A stretch of 64,000 bases of DNA from Mastigias papua (taxonomy: Eukaryota > Cnidaria > Scyphozoa > Rhizostomeae > Mastigiidae). The stretch's first letter is position 1. Each line of letters opens with the position of its first letter. The notes under the pieces are model-generated. The model worked only from the letters and a program-made list of their open reading frames with translations. It ran no database searches and was not told the DNA's origin. This document shows, piece by piece, positions 1-12,860 of the stretch. The translations under genes and the position numbers were made by a program. The stretch covers positions 3,281,823 through 3,345,822 of the forward strand of contig OZ025273.1 in the NCBI GenBank assembly GCA_964019165.1, given 5' to 3'.

Positions 1-308
1 AGTCTAGAGGGGTGAGATTTGAAAGACTTTCTGTCGCGCTAGACCTAACCATGGTGGGTCCTCCTACGTTGCAAAAGTAAGCATCGAGCCTTCCCACAAC
101 TTCCCTCTAGACCACTTAGCAGACTAGTAATCACCGTGAATGGAGTAACTGTGCTCCTCTCTCCTAGCAAACTTCCTTGGCCATGGGTCTATCCTTCGTC
201 TACAAAATAGTATTCGAAGCTGCATCCCGCTCTTGAAAGAAGTTTTGGTGTGGCTTTTTATGCGGACTAGAACCTTGCCCTCGAAAATTCCTAGTTATGT
301 GCCTGAAC

Positions 309-704
309 ATGATGCAGAAAGATAGCAACAGTGGTACAGACATCGGTGACATTGAGGAAATACAAAAAGACTTGTCCGTTGGTTATTCACACGAGGGAGT
401 AAGTTAATTTTTATATATCAATTTTGAAATCCTTTCTGTATTTATGATGGAGTCTTTGAATTGGCTCTATGATCACTATAGGTGCGCATTATGGTGATGT
501 TCCTCTGACTTTAGCGCTAAACTAACTAATGGAGGGAATTCTCTAAGTACAAACGTAGAGGGTTTTGACTTGTCTCTGCAACAACTAGAGCTTTCCTTGA
601 ATTCAATCATCGAATATGTCTTTTTGTTGATTGAACATAATGAAGATACTGCCATTAGTCCTCACATCGTTTCAGAAGAAGATCAACGTCGCCGATGCGA
701 CTAA
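309..704 (+). CDS. Possible last two exons of an unidentified plus-strand gene
   Basis: An open stretch from 309 to 398 (30 codons, rich in D, E, S and G) ends at a strong donor, GGA|GTAAGT. A second open stretch ends at a TAA at 702-704 and reads like an amphipathic helix followed by a charged tail (ends SEEDQRRRCD). An AG at 559-560 would join the two in phase 0, but its polypyrimidine tract is poor. The alternative acceptor TTTAG at 511-514 needs a different phase. I recognise no domain. The upstream part of such a gene would lie outside the window. This could also be chance open frame. Confidence 0.2.
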
Positions 705-811
705 CAACCGGTTTTTGGATTAAAACCGGTTTTTATGTTGGGACTCTGCAGACAAAGTGTAACGGTTATTTTAACCTGAGATGGTCCACTCTGGCATACC
801 CGGAGGCGATC

Positions 812-840
812 TTAGGCCTAGGCCTCAAGCCTAGGCCTAA
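812..840. repeat. Perfect 12-bp inverted repeat with 5-nt loop
   Basis: Left arm TTAGGCCTAGGC (812-823), loop CTCAA, right arm GCCTAGGCCTAA (829-840). Each arm also contains the self-complementary AGGCCT/CCTAGG steps. It sits in CA-rich sequence of unknown origin; a shorter AGGCCTAAG-type motif occurs near 34,550 in similar CA-rich sequence. Confidence 0.8.
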
Positions 841-1970
841 TGTAGGCTTCAAACTCAGAAACAACACTTCTTGTTGTATTCACTTGTTATTCAACCCAAA
901 GACTAAGACTAAATCATTACGCACAGAGTACATAATACTAACACAGTACATGACAAATGACAGATACATTGACAGGTACAGCACATTGCCCGGAAAGGGT
1001 GTTTACTACGAACAACAGAACTCATATGAACGTAAGATTGGCACACGCAACATGACGGCTAAAGGAACATGATACAATATAAAATATACTAGTACATAGA
1101 ACACCTTTACGTTACAAAAGGAAGCTCATCAGATTGAAAAACGGTCAGCATTCCCTTTAAATGTCGCAAGAATAATGGAAATCCGCGCGGATTTCCTTCT
1201 CTTGCGATCAAAAGTCTTTTTCTTCTTCGAGGCATTCTAGAACTAGGCCTAATGTTAGCTGTAGCTATTGTCTTTCTATTGTCTCACCTTGGATACGGGA
1301 AATTCAACCCTGGATACGTGAAATTCTACAGCAAACAGATAAAAATAATTCAGTGACATGATCTAAATAATAATTGAAGAACAAGATAAAATTAATTCTG
1401 AGAATATGATTATTAATAAATATAAGAACTCAGAAGAAAATAGTGACAAGAAGAAGATAAAAATAATTATGGGACATTGAAATAAACAATTATCGGAGAA
1501 GCAGATAAAATTACTTTTATAAAAGATAAAATTAATTTCTGCATACCATATAATTAATTCCAATACTACTAGCAATTAATTCAAAGAATTTTGAACAGAA
1601 CGGAGCCCCATACACATTTCTATATTTTCGAAACTTAAATCTTGGTATAAATGTTTACTTAAGAAACTGAGAATGTGGTCCAGTAAAGAATCGTTCTTAA
1701 TACTCTCAGTTTTGTAAGCTCTAATTGTTCAATTGGAATGATTCCATCGGAAACACAAAAAGTTTACGACTTTCGAATGGTATATGTTTGGGTTAAGTGG
1801 TCTCACTTCCAAAAATATCTTCTGAAAGCGAGGTTACTGGCCTCCTTTCAATTTACAGCTAGGGGGAAATGAATCCCCGGCTATCCTTTTCTATATCACA
1901 GGACAGTAACGAACGTACGGTTACAAGTTGTTATTCTATAGAGTGTTAGGATAAAATCCCAAGTTCACAG

Positions 1971-2358
1971 CGTTTAGATGAAAATGTTGAAGAAGACGAA
2001 ACTGAAGAAAATGAGGAAGAAGAAATGCAACTGTTAATGAAAAGGCAGCTGGTAGAGCCTGAAATTGGTCTAGCACCAAGCAGGATGAGAGGAAAGGCAT
2101 GCAGAAAGGCAACCTTCAAAAGCTTGTGCCTTCTGCTTATTGGTTTTAGGGGCTGTTCAATAATTACATCACGCCTTGGGGGTGGGTAGTTCTCATAGAG
2201 ACAGACCTACCTCTATGGTAGTTCTACACGTTTTTCGTGATTCAGAGCGTGACGCTGGGGGTTGGGTGGTTAAAAAATGGCAATTTCAGTGCGGCGTAAT
2301 TATTGAACAGCCCCTTATAATAGAAGATTATTGGCAAAGGACCGTCAACATAGGCTGA
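1971..2358 (+). pseudogene. Possible acidic coding exon interrupted by a MITE
   Basis: After a CAG at 1968-1970 the plus strand is open from 1971: an acidic run of D and E, a basic stretch, then a hydrophobic segment (LCLLLIGF). At 2149 the frame runs into a 166-bp MITE and stops inside it. If the MITE and one copy of its TTA target duplication are set aside, the frame stays open for about 14 more codons to a TGA at 2356-2358. That suggests an insertion into an exon, but no domain is recognised, so the frame may be fortuitous. Confidence 0.25.
2149..2314. mobile_element. PIF/Harbinger-type MITE, 166 bp
   Basis: Terminal inverted repeats begin GGGGCTGTTCAATAATTAC and end with the complement GTAATTATTGAACAGCCCC. 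The element is flanked on both sides by TTA (2146-2148 and 2315-2317), the 3-bp target duplication typical of PIF/Harbinger transposons. There is no transposase, so it is non-autonomous. Confidence 0.8.
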
Positions 2359-2671
2359 TGAAAAGTGAACATAATTGAAATCTTCCCTCAGTGGAATCTT
2401 TGTCTCGTCTTTCGACTACGAGTATTTTATCTGACGTTTGCTTACATATCATAATTGAAAAAGTATAGTAAGTTAGACACAAGCTTTCTTCAAGGAAGCC
2501 ATCAAAAAGTAGGAGAAAATAAAATTTGCGGGCTTAAAATTGTTTTATTCCGAAAATGTCCCGTTCTCTAGACACTTAGCACAATTCGATTCGCTCTTTT
2601 TTCAATCCTGTCTAAAATGAGCAATAATTGCATTCATCTCAAAGGGTCTTTTCGAGTGAATTTAACTGAAT

Positions 2672-2677
2672 TTTATT
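2672..2677 (-). terminator. Poly(A) signal AATAAA (minus strand)
   Basis: TTTATT on the plus strand, about 105 bp beyond the stop codon of the lectin/ILEI/F5-8C gene. A second one lies near 2,543. Their position supports the view that the exon ending at 2782 is the last exon. Confidence 0.45.
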
Positions 2678-2781
2678 CGCAGCGTTCAAATTGCATTGAC
2701 TAAACTAGGCCTAATTAATGGGCATGGAGTGAACAGCATATGCATGTTTGTTATTAGCTTTTCTGCATTTAGAGAGAAGTG

Positions 2782-5700
2782 TCAATACTTAACTACTCGT
2801 GTTAAAACTCCTTCCTTTCTCTTCAGAATGCCCAGTTTTGTAGCTGCCCAAACTTGAATACCGGATGTATCCGATATAATGTAATTGGCTGTTGGATTTA
2901 ATGATAGTGCTGACACATCATTCACTGTAATTGCCTTTTGTGTTATGGGGTTGCTTTCTTTGCTTAACCACAAAGAATCTTCAATTTGATAAAACTGGTT
3001 GAAAGGGTAAGATGATTGAAGGTAAACCTTTCCAGTTCTATCAATGCCATAAAGAATTCTTGATGTTTTATCAATACCCAACACAACAGCCATTTCGCTC
3101 ATTCCAATCCATTCATCCCTCTCCTTTATTTGTCTGTAACAAAATGGTCCATTTCTCTTTTTGAACGACACTTTGTGCAGACAGAAAACGAATTCACCAT
3201 TTACATCATCAAACACCATGCTGAGTTGAGACAACTGCAAACGGACAGATTTCAACGATACATCTTTCCATTGATCGATTTTGCATCGGTACGGAATTAC
3301 TTTGGCAAGAGTGTTGTTATTTGTTCCATTAAATTGTTGCAAATTTGTGAGATATTTGAAATCAATAAGAAGTTCTCCACTGCATTTGTCTCCTTTCAAA
3401 ATTGTAGTTGGAATGGTAACTTTGAAATGAACTGAGAGGTGTTGATTGTTGAGCAGCCAGAGCGTATTTGTATGGAAGTGAATTAGGCCAGTGTTGTGGG
3501 TAGTATTTGATACTGGAGCCAAGCTGAACCTATCTTTCTCAACAAAGTGGATTGACTGAAGCTGAATGAAGGCAGTGTCATAGTAGATGAATATGTCAAT
3601 ATTGTAAGCATTGGAATGGCTTCCATCCGTTTGTGACAAAAGATGAGAAATTGACAGGTTGAGTTGGATTGATTGTCCATTGTTAAGTTGTTGGTGTTTG
3701 TTATTTAGATTGGTGACATTGAATTCGAGAATACTTTTGTCAGGTTGTTTTCTTTTGAGCTGATATTGTTTGGCATATATGATGAACTTTTCATTGGTCT
3801 GGAAGCCGGATATACTCCACACGTGTCTGGTTGGTTCTCCTGCATCTAGAACCTGATATTGTAATATAGTTATGAAAGCTTTGAATATGGAACATATTGT
3901 TCCATTCAGAAAAATATTCTATCAGCATTATCTTAGGTTGTAATTAAGGCAGTCATAGTATGACAGTGAATCGCGTTTTGGCTGTACTCCTTACATTTCA
4001 AAGCTATGTAATGGAGAAGTGAGAGGCCTAGATTGTTTAATGTGCATTATGAATAAAAACATTGGGATTTTCTCGTACATTTGTTGCTATCTCTCGTTGA
4101 TTTCTAAATTAAATTGTGAATGAGTAAGCCTAATTCGATAAAGTATGGTTGTTCTATAGAACAAGGAAGAAATACGTTCGTACCGAGTACTTGGGGGCTG
4201 GGTGAGGATAATCAGGAAGGTTGGAAAATGTTCTCAAGATTAATAATCTGGGGAAGGGGTTGGAAAATGCAAGACATGTGTATTGTGAGGAACGATTTGG
4301 GAATGCTGACTAGTCATGAAATTTTGATAAAAAGCAAGGTCCTTATGCCCAAACTTGTATCATAGAAGGAATAGTGCTTCTCAGTGGCTAGCTTTTTCGG
4401 CAATTAGAAACCCTCTCCTATTTGCATGGTCTAGGAGCTAATGCAAAAAGTTTGATATCGTTTACCCAGATTTGAGACTTTTGTATCCTTATGGCTAAGA
4501 TCTAAAGTCATAGGATGATCTTCACTGGCAAGGAACCTGAGAAGTATTAAGACTTCATGGACTCTAGATTTCATTGGGTTCTTTTCTACTACTGAAAGAC
4601 ATACTGTGCGGCACTGTATTTATTGTTGGTGATTGGTAAGCACTGCTATGGATACTAACCATGAATTTGTAATCCACATTCAATGCATGACAGCTCGGTT
4701 TCATAGCTTTATGTTCAACTATGGCAACAGGATCAGTTTTTATTGTCTGGTTGGCTTTCATCTTCACGGTAACTTCATTGGTCCCTAACGCACCATCACT
4801 TGTGATTGAAGCATTTACGTTTAAGAAATGAACCTGATCAATTTTTACATGTAATGATGCGGGTGCTGTTGATAGTTCAAGTATCGCGTGTGACATAGCA
4901 GGCGCTGTGTAATGAAGGGTAAGTGAATTGGAGTATGTGCCTTGTATTTCACGACTTGGACTGTCGTTGCCACCATGTTGGAAGATTGGTACTTTGGGTG
5001 TGCACCCATAAAGTTCCATCCTTATGCACGATACAGAGATAGATGTCTCCCTCGCGGATGGGATAATTCTAATGTATCTGGCCATGGTTCTGTTGAACCA
5101 GTTGATTCCAGTTTCCCATTGTCCCTTACGTCGAATGCCATCAAATACCCTCGTATTACTGCTACCAATGTCTTTGTACGTCACCCATGTTGATCCATCA
5201 GTGCTATAGTCGATAACGAATTTTGTGACATAATTGACGCCGTTGAACAACCCATCCCCTTGTATAGCTATTCCTGTCAATAGCTTCACTGTTCCAATGT
5301 CGACTTGTAGATAATCCGTTACTGGACTATCCTTGGCGGAGCACCATCCGGAATACCGCCTATTATGTAATCTTGCTCTATTAGGAAAGTGACCTGCATC
5401 ATTATTCCAAATGGACTTTGCACTAAATGCCGAATCAGGTATCTTTCTACTTTGTATTCCCATCTCTTGAGAACAGTCATCTCTACCATCTAGTTCCCTG
5501 AAAATGTAAATTGTTTTCTCAATCACAGATGCTCCTGTTCCTCCCACTTTATTAATGGACTGTTCCCATTCCTTCCTTTCTCCGCCAGTATATGCAACAG
5601 TAGCCATTGAGCAACGGGATTTCGGTAAACTAGTTGTAGCAAATGTGGCTGAAACACCGAAACGCTGCAAGACCATTGCTGATGATTTATCAAGTGTTAC

Positions 5701-8244
5701 AGAATCCCTGACAGACATGAAGAGAATTTTGCCTGATGTCAGACCATTTAAGAAATTTGTGAGAGTTGTTCTTGCATTAGCAAAGCCATATACATCATAT
5801 GAACTCCTATGCTCATATACTCCACTTCGATAGTCAAAGAGAACAGCGTTGATGCCTCGAACGTTTGTGGTATGTTGATGACCATTTATTGTTATATGAC
5901 CACGTGCAGCAGCACAATCTCCTGATGTGTCATCACATGTATCTGAATATATTTTCACTTTCAGTGTATCTGTGGAAATCATAAATAAATCGAATGAGTT
6001 CTGAACCGCCAGTAATCTCACCAATAAACGTTTAAGGTAGCTACAGTGCCTGCAAATAGTCTTGGAACACTTGCATTGATTTACGCTACAGACAAGCTAT
6101 AGCATACCCTCCCCCGTTAAACAATGTTGCATGAAGCACACTTGAGCAACTCGAAGGCGCAAAATGATGCGTGTGTGTAAACCTAGGGGTTTTCGCTATC
6201 GAATCAACATTGTTTAAGGGGAAGAAAGGGGTTTGCGTTTTGACTGGTGTCAAGGAAAAGCGACAGGAGTCGGAAAGTCATACAATTGTCTAGATGTTAC
6301 AACTACTTTTGAAAGGCATTGTAATCAGTAAGAGAAGTGAAGATAAGTCTAAATGATTTAGTCAAAAATTCATTCATGACACTGTTAAGTTTGATTAACG
6401 TAAGCAATAGTAGTTGTATCTGCAAATGTTGTTGGTTGTTACAATGAAGCCACGTCCGTTTATAAAGTTGCATGTAGAGAGCTCCCTTTGATGCCAAGTT
6501 TAGGTATCACCCACAATGCCATATAACATTAACACCTCGAAGTTTGACTGTCTTATAGTCTGTTAGCTTTACTCTCATTAACGGTGTTTCCACCTGGAAC
6601 TTGATAAATTGATATATCTTTCTTAATTAAAAACTAAGTCAAGGGCTAGTGAAATTCTACGAATGGCAAGTCCCATTCTACTTTCAGATTAATTCCCGAC
6701 TAGTCTGACATTTTTCGTCTTCAAAAATTTCAAAAATTTTTAAATTCACCACAAGTTTGCGTATTTTCATAGATGCAGCCATATATATCAAGATATCAAA
6801 ACCCGTTGAAAGGAGATACATGTCTGCAAGATTTTATTTCCACAAGTTGTTAATGTCATGAAATTTTGCAGCAACTTTTATAGTCTTGTTGCCTGCCTCC
6901 AGACAAAATCTTCGCATGTAGGAATATTGACTGGAAGATCATTGAAACACAATTTTGCAATGTACCTGCAGCAGGGTTCGCCCGGGGCTAAACTAATTCG
7001 CGTATTCCCTGGGTTAGCGTCTGAAGAGCAAGTAAGGCCATGTATGAATGTGATTGGAACACTGTGAACCACAGTGTCATACATGAGCTAATACTATTTG
7101 CTGTCAAAGAGAGGACCAATATTTGGACTGGAATAGAGTGCACCCGCGGAACTTGCCGATAAACGCTGGGTATATACAGTATAACTCTTTTAATGTAAAT
7201 ATTTGGTTTAAATTAGAATCTTTTGTACTACTTCTGTAAATACCATCTCAAAATATGGATCTAATGACTAAACAACATGATTTCACATTTGATATGTTCA
7301 CTGTTCTTATCGCTGGAATTCATACCATTCCTCCATTGTTTATGCTTTCTTCTGAGGTATCATATAGAACAGCTTGAATAAGACTGCTAACATGCTAAAC
7401 ATATCACTTAGTATAATTTACCTCTCTCATCAAGTAAGTAGAATCTCATTCGGTTTTCATCTGCACAGAGCGGACTGCAATCCAATAGGTCATTGTTTGG
7501 TGGGTTCAGAGATCCTGAAGAGGGATGAACGCAACCAAAAGGTGCTACCAGAATATTCGACTCATTCAGTTTGAAGACAGTATTTGGAGAGCTGCAGTCT
7601 TGTGTTAGTTTGAGAAGGTACGGAGCATTATCACCATATCCAACGCATTTTCCAGAATTAACGTGCCTCAGGCGATTGTCACTTTCATATTGGAAACGGT
7701 CACAAACAAGGGGGTTTCTCAACTTTATGAAATCTATATACATCCAACAGTAGCCACTGAAGTGTCTGATTATGTAATAAGCATTTGGCCTGAAATAATA
7801 CTTGTTTGTATAAAGATGGCAACCGGACTTGATTACAACACCAACATTGGAAGAAGGATTATCTGATCCACTCTCGGGATGCCAGCACTTTGCAGAAAGT
7901 AAATGAATGATGGCACGGTTGGCTTGATCATATTGGAAGAGGTTGGATGTTGAGTGACATTGAGATGACAAGACAAGGTAGCTTCCATCAACTGTGGAGT
8001 TAACATTGACACATCGATTGGTTGGAACATGGAAAAGTCTGGCACCCGATGACCATCGAAATTTCTCCTTACAGATTGAAGTAAATACGAAGATTTGTCG
8101 TGTTGTATCGTAATGTAGACATTTGGCGAAGTAATGTCGAATGTAGAATGTTGAAGATTCATACGTATAGTTGCAACTGCTGCTAGCCACAAGCAGGAAT
8201 GCTAATGCCAGTGCAAACCAAGTGTATCGTGCTAGCACACTCAT
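2782..8244 (-). CDS. Secreted multidomain protein: ricin-B-like repeats, ILEI domain, F5/8C domain (3 exons)
   Basis: Exons 8244-7422, 5969-4660 and 3852-2782. The donors are AG|GTAAAT and ATG|GTTAGT; the acceptors are CCACAG|AT and TATCAG|GT. Phases (1, then 0) join without a stop to give 1,067 aa. The ATG at 8244 has A at -3 and opens a signal peptide (MSVLARYTWFALALAFLLVA). Residues ~30-270 hold two ricin-B-like repeats with Cys pairs and a 'CxHPxSGSxNPxxN' motif. Residues ~295-431 match the ILEI/PANDER fold of FAM3 and POMGNT1 (GHITING, RGINAVLFD). Residues ~440-597 are an F5/8 type C (discoidin) domain (DYLQVDIG, YSTDGSTW, ARYIRI). The last exon adds a DAGE...SNAYN segment and an unrecognised C-terminus. 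No membrane segment is seen, so the protein is probably extracellular and carbohydrate- or matrix-binding. The domain order is read here, not taken from a named gene. Confidence 0.75.
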
Positions 8245-11199
8245 TCTTACCTTAGATTCTTTGTGCAACTGTATGGTTAGTAAGAAGTGCTGAATTGTCT
8301 TTTATGTTGGCGTTTTCCTGGAGGCATTCATGCATCTGCCCCGTATACCAGCAAAATGGAACTCTATCGCAGATAACATTGCGGGTACCTTCGTCCTCTA
8401 TCGACATGTTTTGAAGATGAAGGGCCATTGTGGCTTGAGATATGCAATGGGTATAGCGACTAATCTACCCGCCGTGTAATTACTAAGGAATAACAAACCT
8501 GATTAGGAAATACAAAGAAGCAGTATTTCAGTACTTTTATGAAATTTAGTAGTCATGTATACAGTGAATTATCCATCGTCCTGATTGAACAGAATGTCCA
8601 AATTTCTGGTATTTCACATATGAGACTCGTGTTGCTTAAGATAATATCTATTTCTGTCCTAGCAGTTACCTAACTCCTTCACAGATATTGTGCAGATGAA
8701 GATCATAGTTCTTACAGTTATACTATGCATATGCAATGATTTTTAACACTTCTTTGCAAGTTTCATTGCTAGCGCAGGTGCCATACTTATTGTTGCAACG
8801 ATATTAGTTTAATCAAACAGCATATGGGACGCCGAGAGAGGCGGGGAAGAGGTCTCCGAATACGAGAGGGACCCCAAAAGTTATGAAGTAGTTCTTTGAT
8901 GACCGTATTTAGTGTTAAGTCTCATAATGACGTCCTGAAAAGTCTCTATTGGTGCATTTGCTCCGGGCCCCATAAAAGCTCTCGGCGGACTTGATCGCCA
9001 CCACTTTCGAAACTCATATCGAACTTACAGTCAACATCTACTGGTCAGATCCATTGTTTATAGTCTTAAATGCAACCACGTATGTGCATCTTCCACGATC
9101 AGAGAATAAAGGCAAACTGTGCACATGTCCATTCCTATAAATCGATGAACTACCCCCAGCCTGTTGGTGGCTAGGTTTAGTAAGCCATTGTAGAAACGAT
9201 GAACACGTTTTTGCCATATTGGAAAGAGCCTCGGTGATGACATGCCACAAACAGAAAATGCCCTTCTTGTAAATAGGTTTTGTGTAATACAGGCATAAGT
9301 TGAAGCTTCACTTCCGAGTTTTAACAAATATTTGTTCATTCAGGTGGAGAAGTCCTTGAGTTTGGGTATTGATCGGATTGGAATTCATTTCTTAAACTTT
9401 AAAGTACTTTGCAAGCTCTGTTGCCCTCAAAACCTACTGTATAGCATGTAAATATAGAGTTTTATAAATAAAAACTACCTACACTACAGGGACGATACCA
9501 CTGAGTTTATCACTCAAGTGGTGCAACATGCCATGACAACCCCACCTTAAAGGCATTAACATGAAGACCAAGTAATTACGCGAAATGAATATACAGCTAC
9601 AAAAAAGTTTTACTTATAAATGGTTAGGTTCAATTCAGTTTGTTTGTTGGTCAGACTTAGGCAATCAAATTTTTCACGTTATTTTGCTGGAAGATTACGG
9701 AGTTGTCCCTGATTTTAAAGGTGCTCAGTTATTTTTTGTATTCCATTAAACATTTATAATAGGAAATTACTAATATACAAAAACACCTAACACTACCCTA
9801 CCGCAAGGAGCAAAATATTATGTCTACCCAAGGGTCATAGCATAAAATTAACGAATAAACTGACACACAAGCAACAAGTTAAGGTATCTTGCAACCAAGT
9901 AATTGCCAGTGATCACTTATATGGTAAGTTTGATAGAATGGGAAAATGACAGTCTGATAGCCACTCTAATTATAAGCCGATTTCATTTCCACTTTTCTTA
10001 TCTAGGGTGTGTCAGGAATGCTCATTTCTAAATGACATATAAACTGAATGATTGTTAATGACTAACCACTGACATATGTACATATGATATTTAGGTAATT
10101 GAGTTGAGTGAGAACCTACTTTGGAACAGAGGTTTATCTGTCTCACGAGTCGCTATGAACCTTCTTTAATTGATTACCGTTACAGAAGTACCGTAAGTCC
10201 TCTATTAAGCACTGCTTTCCAGTAAGCGCCGCCTTTGAGTAACCGCCTCACTTTACAAGTCAACATTTAAATATGCACCGCTCTCGATTAAGCGCCGTAT
10301 CTGAAAATTGAAATGTGGCGCTTATTTGAAGTATTGCTAACTTTTGGTAAGGAGCTGAAAAAACTTCCGTTTAGATTAGCCATTGTACGGCCATTTGTCC
10401 TATCACAAACAATATATCATTCGATAGGGTTGTTGTACTTCCACAAGTCGAAGAAAATATTTGAAAAATTGGTTGTTTTAATCAACTGTATCGGCATGCA
10501 GATTGAAGCAAGCAAATGTATTCTATAAAAGTTTAGATAAGGACATTACGCGCTTCACAGTCACCTATCTATTAGTTCTATCGATGATTGTAATGATTAT
10601 AGTAGGCAAAACTTAAAAAACTACTACTTTGCTTAGAAATGCGTTTGATAATTGTAGTTCACGACATTATATTGCAAAACCTAGAAAAATATGGAGTAAC
10701 GCATCTTGAACATACCAGGTTTTCGTCATGCATAAAAAATAAATGTCGACCTTATGGAATAAATGGTGCAACCTCAAACACAGATGAAAAGGGTTATTGT
10801 TGAGACGCACTTCCACTATTGTTGCATTGCCACCGGGTGGCTTTGGAAGCTCTCACCTAATAGGGTATCAAAATTTACAGGATCGTGTTGCTAGAATAGA
10901 CACGAACAGTAGCTATGGTGAACCAGCAAAAAATTGATAAAAGTGCTCAAATAGGCTACATCTGAGGACATGACCACACAAAAGACAGCTTCCACGACAT
11001 GGTTTCAAATGGATAAACGATCTTACGTCCATTTTCAAATTTTTCATGAAAGCCTCTACCCTGGAGGTTCACAATTTGAGAAATTATGAGGGTGCCTTAC
11101 TTGCTCCATCATTGAAGACAAGTAATGATGGCCTTATCTATCAACTTTTAAACATAGACTGAGCAACGTATAGCTGCTAAAAATATCTTGTTCATTCTT
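8245..11199. other. Intergenic region, nothing recognised
   Basis: This holds the upstream region of the lectin/ILEI gene and AT-rich sequence. Open frames near 9,040-9,340 and 10,313-10,528 have no recognisable domain or splice context. A TACCGTAAG...TTAAGC stretch near 10,188 resembles the start of the TACCGTA-type MITEs seen elsewhere, but no matching right end was found. Confidence 0.5.
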
Positions 11200-12720
11200 C
11201 CTCTCTCTTTCTTTTTGAGCTGGAATTTTGTCTATTTTTTCAGTAAGTAATGTCAGGGAAAGGCCAATAGAGCCTATAACTAAGCCCTGACAAAAGAAGA
11301 AAGAGAAAGGAAAGTTAATTAGATAGGGAGAAGAGACCAAGTTTTTTTATGTTAGATTTGAAGCAAGATAAGTTGTAGCATTCAGGAAAGCAAGTGGAAG
11401 ATAAGGTGTTCCAAAGTTGACAGGTTCTTGGAATGAAAGAAGAGTTGTGGGAAAGAGTTCGTGGATCAGGTAGTGTGACTTGCAAAGGGTGTGACTGAGA
11501 AGAGCTTCTAGTGGGTCGAACATGCTTCAGGGGATCAGGAATAATATTTTTGATTTCCAGTGAGCAATGTCCATGAAAAAATCGATGGAAAATGGGCAGA
11601 TCTGCTACCAAACGACGATGAGAGAGATTGGAGAGATTTGGTGAGACTAGGATTATTTATGAGACGGATGGCTTTGGACTGGACTTTGTCAAGAAGATTT
11701 AAAGAAGATACCTGGGAGCACCACCCCAAACATGGGAGCTGTATTCCAGAGAAGGACGAATCTGAGATTTGTATATAGTCAGTAGCTGAGAAGGAGAGAA
11801 AAAGCCACGAGCTCTAGAAAGGAAGCCAAGTTTTTGAGATTCATGTTTAGCAATGGAGTGGATGTGGGCTTTCCAAGAAAGATTAGATGACACTGAAAGA
11901 CTAAGTTGAGTGAAAGAAGATGAAGTGTCCAGTTCATGGCCACTCATGAATACAGGGGGGGGGGGAATCTTGGTGACGTTTAAGAAATAACAACCTGTGT
12001 CGTCTTTCCTTGATTAAACTTAACACGGTTGTCATTACCCCACATCTCTATGGTTGACAAGTCATTTCTGAGAAGTGAAGCTGAGGTGCTACGATAGAAT
12101 GAAAGATTGGAGTGGGAAAGATTTTGTGGATTACATAAAAATGATGAACTTAGATAAGTATCATCGGCAAAGGAGTAAATACTGGAAGACGTAGAGGAAA
12201 GTAGTTCATTTATGAAGAGGATGAATAAAAAAGGCGAGATAAAGAGCCCTAAGTACACCAGAGTTGATAGAATGAGGTTCAGAGAGGAAGCCATCGACCC
12301 TAATTGCAATTGATCTGTCAGAAAGAAAGCTAGCAATCCATTTAATGAGGTTGTGTGCAGACCAAACATTGGTAGTTTAGCAAGGAGACCTTTGTGCCAG
12401 ACACGATCAAAAAGCTTTGGAGATATCAAGAGAAATCACTCCCTCTCACCATACGATTCTAGAGCAGAGGACCAAGCATGAACAGCGTAAGCTAGAAGGC
12501 CACCAGTAGATCTGGCTTGTCGAAAGCTATACTGGTGATCAGAAAGAAGGTTTTTTTTTTTCAAGGAAGGCAAGCAGTTGTTTGGTGATGATAGTCTCCA
12601 AAGTCTTAGAGATAAGTGAAGTGATTGCAATTGGGCGATAGTTCGAAGGGTCAGACTTGTCCCCTTTTGGGGGGATAAGAAAAATGTGTGCAAGTTTCCA
12701 AGAAGATGAAAATAGGGTAG
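11200..12720 (-). mobile_element. Decayed non-LTR retrotransposon (Jockey/BS-like LINE), minus strand
   Basis: Several minus-strand frames in order encode pieces of one reverse transcriptase. 12693-12436 has SDHQYSFRQARSTGGLL. 12429-11980 has KLFDRVWHKGLLAKL, then SPFLFILFINELL and the catalytic FADD variant of YADD. 11947-11699 has IYKSQIRPSLEYSSHVWGG. 11611-11315 is the Jockey-like C-terminus (SSFIPRTCQLWNTL...CFPECYNLSCFKSNI). Frameshifts separate all of these, so it is inactive. No endonuclease is visible, so the copy is 5'-truncated. A related, more degraded 3' end lies at 22.2-22.5 kb. Confidence 0.85.
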
Positions 12721-12774
12721 GAAAACTGAAAGAGTTTGTTGAGAACAGGGACGATTAAATATTTTGAAAAGGTT

Positions 12775-12860
12775 TTAGCTCGGCTCCCTGAAAATCAGCA
12801 GTATGGCTGATATTGACACCGCGTATAGAAACTTAGAAATGAAATGAAATCATGTACATA
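12775..12860 (+). repeat. 3' tail of a CR1/L2-type LINE
   Basis: CTCCCTGAAAATCAGC followed by GGCTGATA (a small hairpin) and a short GAAAT-type tail. The same tail pattern (GTTCCTTGAAAATCAGC...GCTGAAATATC) ends the LINE at 43.7 kb. Only the last ~80 bp are present. Confidence 0.4.

Noticed and set aside
695..1072. 125-codon plus-strand frame
   Set aside because: It spans the inverted repeat at 812-840 and CA-rich DNA; no domain, no splice context.
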